Positions 61,060 through 64,000 of a DNA stretch of 64,000 bases are shown here, one piece after another. The notes below the pieces were generated by a model. The model was not told where the DNA came from. It did no database searches and was given only the letters and a program-made list of their open reading frames with translations. The stretch is from Adineta ricciae. Its lineage: Eukaryota > Rotifera > Eurotatoria > Adinetida > Adinetidae. The number at the start of each line of letters is the position of its first letter. The first letter of the stretch is position 1. Location of the stretch: positions 124,001 through 188,000 of the forward strand of contig CAJNOJ010000160.1 of the NCBI GenBank assembly GCA_905250025.1, read 5' to 3'. The position numbers and the translations under genes are program-made.

Positions 61060-61408
61060 AAGCAGACGGATCGAACGAAAAATTCTCGTCAATAGTCCGT
61101 TGTGAATGATTAGCGAGTGTATAATCTGACGTACAATTGTCTAGTGGTTTGAGTGATACGAAAGAAAATTTTCTTCAAATATTTTTAAGTTTCAATCATT
61201 TTTTTTATTCTTCCGTGCGAATTTTTTTTCGCAAGTCTTGAAAAAATTCCCATTGGTCGATACTTTCAACTAATGAGATCTAAGGGAATTATCAAACCGC
61301 CATCATCATCATAAGTATGGAGTTCTTCTAGTTGTTTAGTCACTTGTTTTCGATTATTTACAAAATAGAACAAAACTTCGTTATAGATCTAGTTTTACTC
61401 TTTGCATC

Positions 61409-62977
61409 ATGTCAAGCGAATATTGGATCATATCTGTGCCAGGCAAGTCATCAGCACGACAAAACTATGATGAAGTTTGCCGTGTAACTGGCCGCGATCA
61501 GTTATCACAGAATTTTATGTTCAACATTCCTGATTTAAAGGTGAATTGACGGATTCAAATGAACACTTTTTATTGAGAAATTTCTAGGTTGGTACATTGG
61601 ATTCACTTGTGGCACTTTCCGATGATCTGACTCGCATTGACGGTTACATCGAAGGGTAAACAAACTGTCGGAACTGTTCTCATTGTATAAGAAAATGTTT
61701 AGAGTGACTAAGAAGTTAACCCAATTCTTCTTTCATGATGTACTCGAAGATGATCGCAATCGGCTTGCTGAAAATCTTGTCGTGGGACAAAACGGTGGTA
61801 AGATTCACTTGATTTTCTTTATTGACACTCATCAATTCACTTCATTAGTTAATCCAATACATTATGTCACTGATTTTCAATGGGACCATGCGAAATATCC
61901 AATCAAATTACCATTGAGAAGTCTTTCGGAAATCATCTCCAAAGTATGTCGGATGAGCAGGCATGTTTTGCGAAAGAACAGTTGTATTGTAGGCAGCGAC
62001 ACATATTGAAAGCGAACTGAAACTTCGTAGTCAATCGTACAACAACGTCAAACAGACACTGGATTCGTTGGAAAAGAAGCAAAGGTGAGTTCTGGAATCT
62101 AATGTTCTCCAACTCAGTACTTTTGTTTAGTGGAAGCTTATTGACACGAAGTTTAAATGATGTTTTGAAGAAAGAACATTTCATCTTGGGCAGTGAATAC
62201 TTAAAAACTTTATTAGTTTGCGTACCAAAGCCTTTAATGAATGATTGGTATGCAAAATATGAATCCTTATGTACAATGATTGTACCACGTACAACAGAAT
62301 TGATAACACAAGATCAAGATTATGCATTATTTTCTGTTACACTCTTCCAAAAAACTGAAGATACCTTCCGACACAAATGCCGAGAGAATAAGTACGTAGA
62401 TATGCTCATGTGAGGTGAGAAATATGTGTTGTTGAGAATGTTTTAGATTTACCGTACGAGATTTCACGTACGATGAAAAAGCAGTGGCGAATGAACGAGA
62501 AAAGATTCACGAACTCGAAACTGAACGACAAAAACTCTATGCAAACCTTGTTCGTTGGCTGAAGATCAATTTTGGAGAAATTTTCTCTGCTTGGATTCAT
62601 ATTAAAGCATTACGAGTCTTCGTCGAATCGGTCCTTCGGTAGATTCGTTACTTGAGCACTGATTCTCAAAGGAACATCCATATTTTTCTTTTCAGATATG
62701 GTTTGCCAGTTAATTTCACTGCCATGGTTATTCATCCATTGAAGAAATCACCAAAACGCTTACGTGATGAACTTGACAAACTTTTCGGCTACCTCGATCA
62801 ATCAGGTCAATCAAGGCAAGATGAAGTAAACGACTTGTTTTTCTCCAAAATTCCCAAAAACATACTTCCTCGTTTTAGCAAATTGACATTCCCGGTGTAT
62901 TTTCTTCTCAACAAGAGTATTATCCATACGTTTATTTTAAACTCGATCTTGATTATATCGAAATGAGCACAAAATAG
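61409..62977 (+). CDS. ATP6V1C: V-type proton ATPase subunit C
   Basis: Nine exons: 61409..61540, 61588..61655, 61703..61797, 61849..61943, 61993..62084, 62131..62391, 62447..62638, 62696..62825 and 62879..62977, giving 387 residues (human ATP6V1C1 has 382). Diagnostic stretches are EYWIISVPGKSSARQNYDEV, VTDFQWDHAKYPIKLPLRSL, GSLLTRSLNDVLKKEHFILG, FRHKCRENKFTVRDFTYDE, FSAWIHIKALRVFVESVLR, RYGLPVNFTAMVIHPLKKS and EYYPYVYFKLDLDY. Subunit C bridges the peripheral stalks of the cytosolic V1 sector and is released when the pump disassembles. All exon joins keep frame, and no residue block is missing. Confidence 0.97.
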
Positions 62978-63611
62978 AAACCAGTACATGTATTTCACCT
63001 TTTTATTTTTCGTGCAATTCGTTCCATTCCTAAGTATATATGTGATCAGTATCATCAGTATCATCATCATCATCATATTTTTCTTTCCCTTCTATTTATT
63101 TTCAATATATATTTTATCAAAAGCAATTACTTGTATCACCTTCGTATTCAGCTTATGAACTAACTTTTTTCGTTCGTAGATGTTACCTCGAATAATGTGC
63201 AATGTATTTTCTTTTTCTTCGAACATAATAAATAATTTTATGCATTTATGCGTCTGAATGATTCGAAACTGACTCGTAAGAATTTCCGTTCTCGCTGAGA
63301 ACATTGAAGTGCGTCAAGTGTGTTGACTTAGCAAAGTGTAACTGATATGCCTACATATTCAGGTCCAGTAATTGTGTAGAAATGCGAAGAAAACAATAAA
63401 TAAACTTTTATTATCTTAAATCAATAGGATTAATGGCGAATAAAGAAGAGGATTAACAATGAAGATCGGTTTAAAAAAATAACAGCAGGATAAATAGCAA
63501 GAGGAAGTTTATCGCTAAAGGCAAACAGATATCAGACTCTAGAACAACGAAAAACCTATGTTGAATATGGATTCTGCTTCTGATATTACCAGAATATGTT
63601 GCAAATTAAGA
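62978..63611. other. Convergent intergenic region between ATP6V1C and the PKC gene
   Basis: 0.6 kb between two 3' ends. It contains an ATC/CAT trinucleotide run near 63055-63080 and AATAAATAAAC-like poly(A) sequence near 63395. No coding sequence is supported. Confidence 0.6.
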
Positions 63612-63782
63612 TCAAGTGACATGTTTAGATGTGGGCGTTGCTGAAAATGCTTGATTAACAAATGAAAATGAATCGAATTCGCTTTGATCTATTGTCATAA
63701 TGAGTTGTTTGTCAGTAGGTGTAAATTGTAATGGTTCGAGTGTGAAATGTCCGTCAAAATTTAAAGTGTCGTGATACGATGT
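63612..63782 (-). CDS. Protein kinase C, last exon only
   Basis: A 57-codon terminal exon on the minus strand begins after an acceptor (TTTATTGTAG) in phase 0 and ends in TGA. It reads NFDGHFTLEPLQFTPTDKQL and then IDQSEFDSFSFVNQAFS. This is the C-terminal AGC-kinase tail of conventional/novel PKC: the turn motif Thr is in FTPTD, and the hydrophobic motif is FSFVN with its phosphorylatable Ser. The NFD...DQSEF...FVN wording matches conventional PKC. The rest of the gene lies beyond the right edge; 63783..64000 looks like intron. The isoform cannot be decided from the tail alone. Confidence 0.85.
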   Translation of the reverse strand, partial: TSYHDTLNFDGHFTLEPLQFTPTDKQLIMTIDQSEFDSFSFVNQAFSATPTSKHVT

Positions 63783-64000
63783 CTACAATAAACAGCAACA
63801 TATCATCTACTTTTCAAATGTCGCATTTCATCTTCACAAGACAATTCGAATCGATTATTTTCAATATTTTATGTCAAGAAAATTTCTTTTGAAAATACAT
63901 GTCATCGACATCATTGATAGCAAATGAATTAGAACATGAGAACATACACAGATACACATAAGCTAGATGAACACAAAAAGTCGATATTGACACGTTGTAA
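63783..64000 (-). other. PKC intron, partial
   Basis: 218 bp of AT-rich sequence upstream of the terminal PKC exon without coding sequence on the minus strand, consistent with an intron that continues past the window. Confidence 0.5.

Larger units (their letters stand above)
59096..61408. promoter_or_regulatory. 2.3-kb divergent region between Eps8 and V-ATPase subunit C
   Basis: It should contain the promoters and 5' UTRs of both flanking genes. A GT run lies near 59125 and GA-rich runs near 59470 and 61040. On the minus strand two exon-like pieces with good splice sites occur at about 60062-60110 and 59939-59998. The rest shows no coding sequence. Confidence 0.45.

Overview
The window is gene-dense animal nuclear DNA. 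It is AT-rich, genes sit on both strands 0.2-2.3 kb apart, and most introns are 45-60 bp with GT-AG ends. The gene set (tropomyosin, prickle, Pellino, Eps8, PKC) is metazoan. The very short introns, together with two bacterial-looking enzymes, fit a bdelloid-rotifer-like genome; that placement is inference, not proven. Most exon coordinates below were built by hand from reading frame, splice consensus and remembered family alignments, and in almost every model the summed exon lengths close the frame exactly.

Left part (1-20 kb): end of an EF-hand protein (+), acyl-protein thioesterase (+), fatty acid 2-hydroxylase-like (+), tyrosine aminotransferase (+), a small one-pass membrane protein (+), then prickle, PFKFB, the OTU deubiquitinase YOD1 and the E3 ligase Pellino, all on the minus strand, and an intronless bacterial-like MsrA (+).

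Middle part (22-43 kb): a compact tropomyosin gene with two start exons and five pairs of alternative exons; a helical-repeat/TIR/SAM-like protein ending in a polybasic CaaX box; RAD23 (-); a decayed pseudogene (-); the chromatin remodelling subunit RSF1 (+); and UDP-glucose:glycoprotein glucosyltransferase (+).

Right part (43-64 kb): a GH13 glucan enzyme (-) with a predicted 3-nt exon, a MAP kinase kinase (-), NFXL1 (+), an ING-family PHD protein (+), thioredoxin (-), an unrecognised six-helix membrane protein (+), Eps8 (-), V-ATPase subunit C (+) and the last exon of a conventional-type protein kinase C (-).

There is no operon. Several genes fall in related processes: innate or stress signalling (Pellino, the MAP2K, the TIR protein, YOD1),ubiquitin/ER quality control (RAD23, YOD1, UGGT), chromatin (RSF1, ING) and actin/planar polarity (tropomyosin, Eps8, prickle). 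The most notable items are the combinatorial tropomyosin exon array, the putatively lipid-anchored TIR protein, and the microexon in the GH13 gene.
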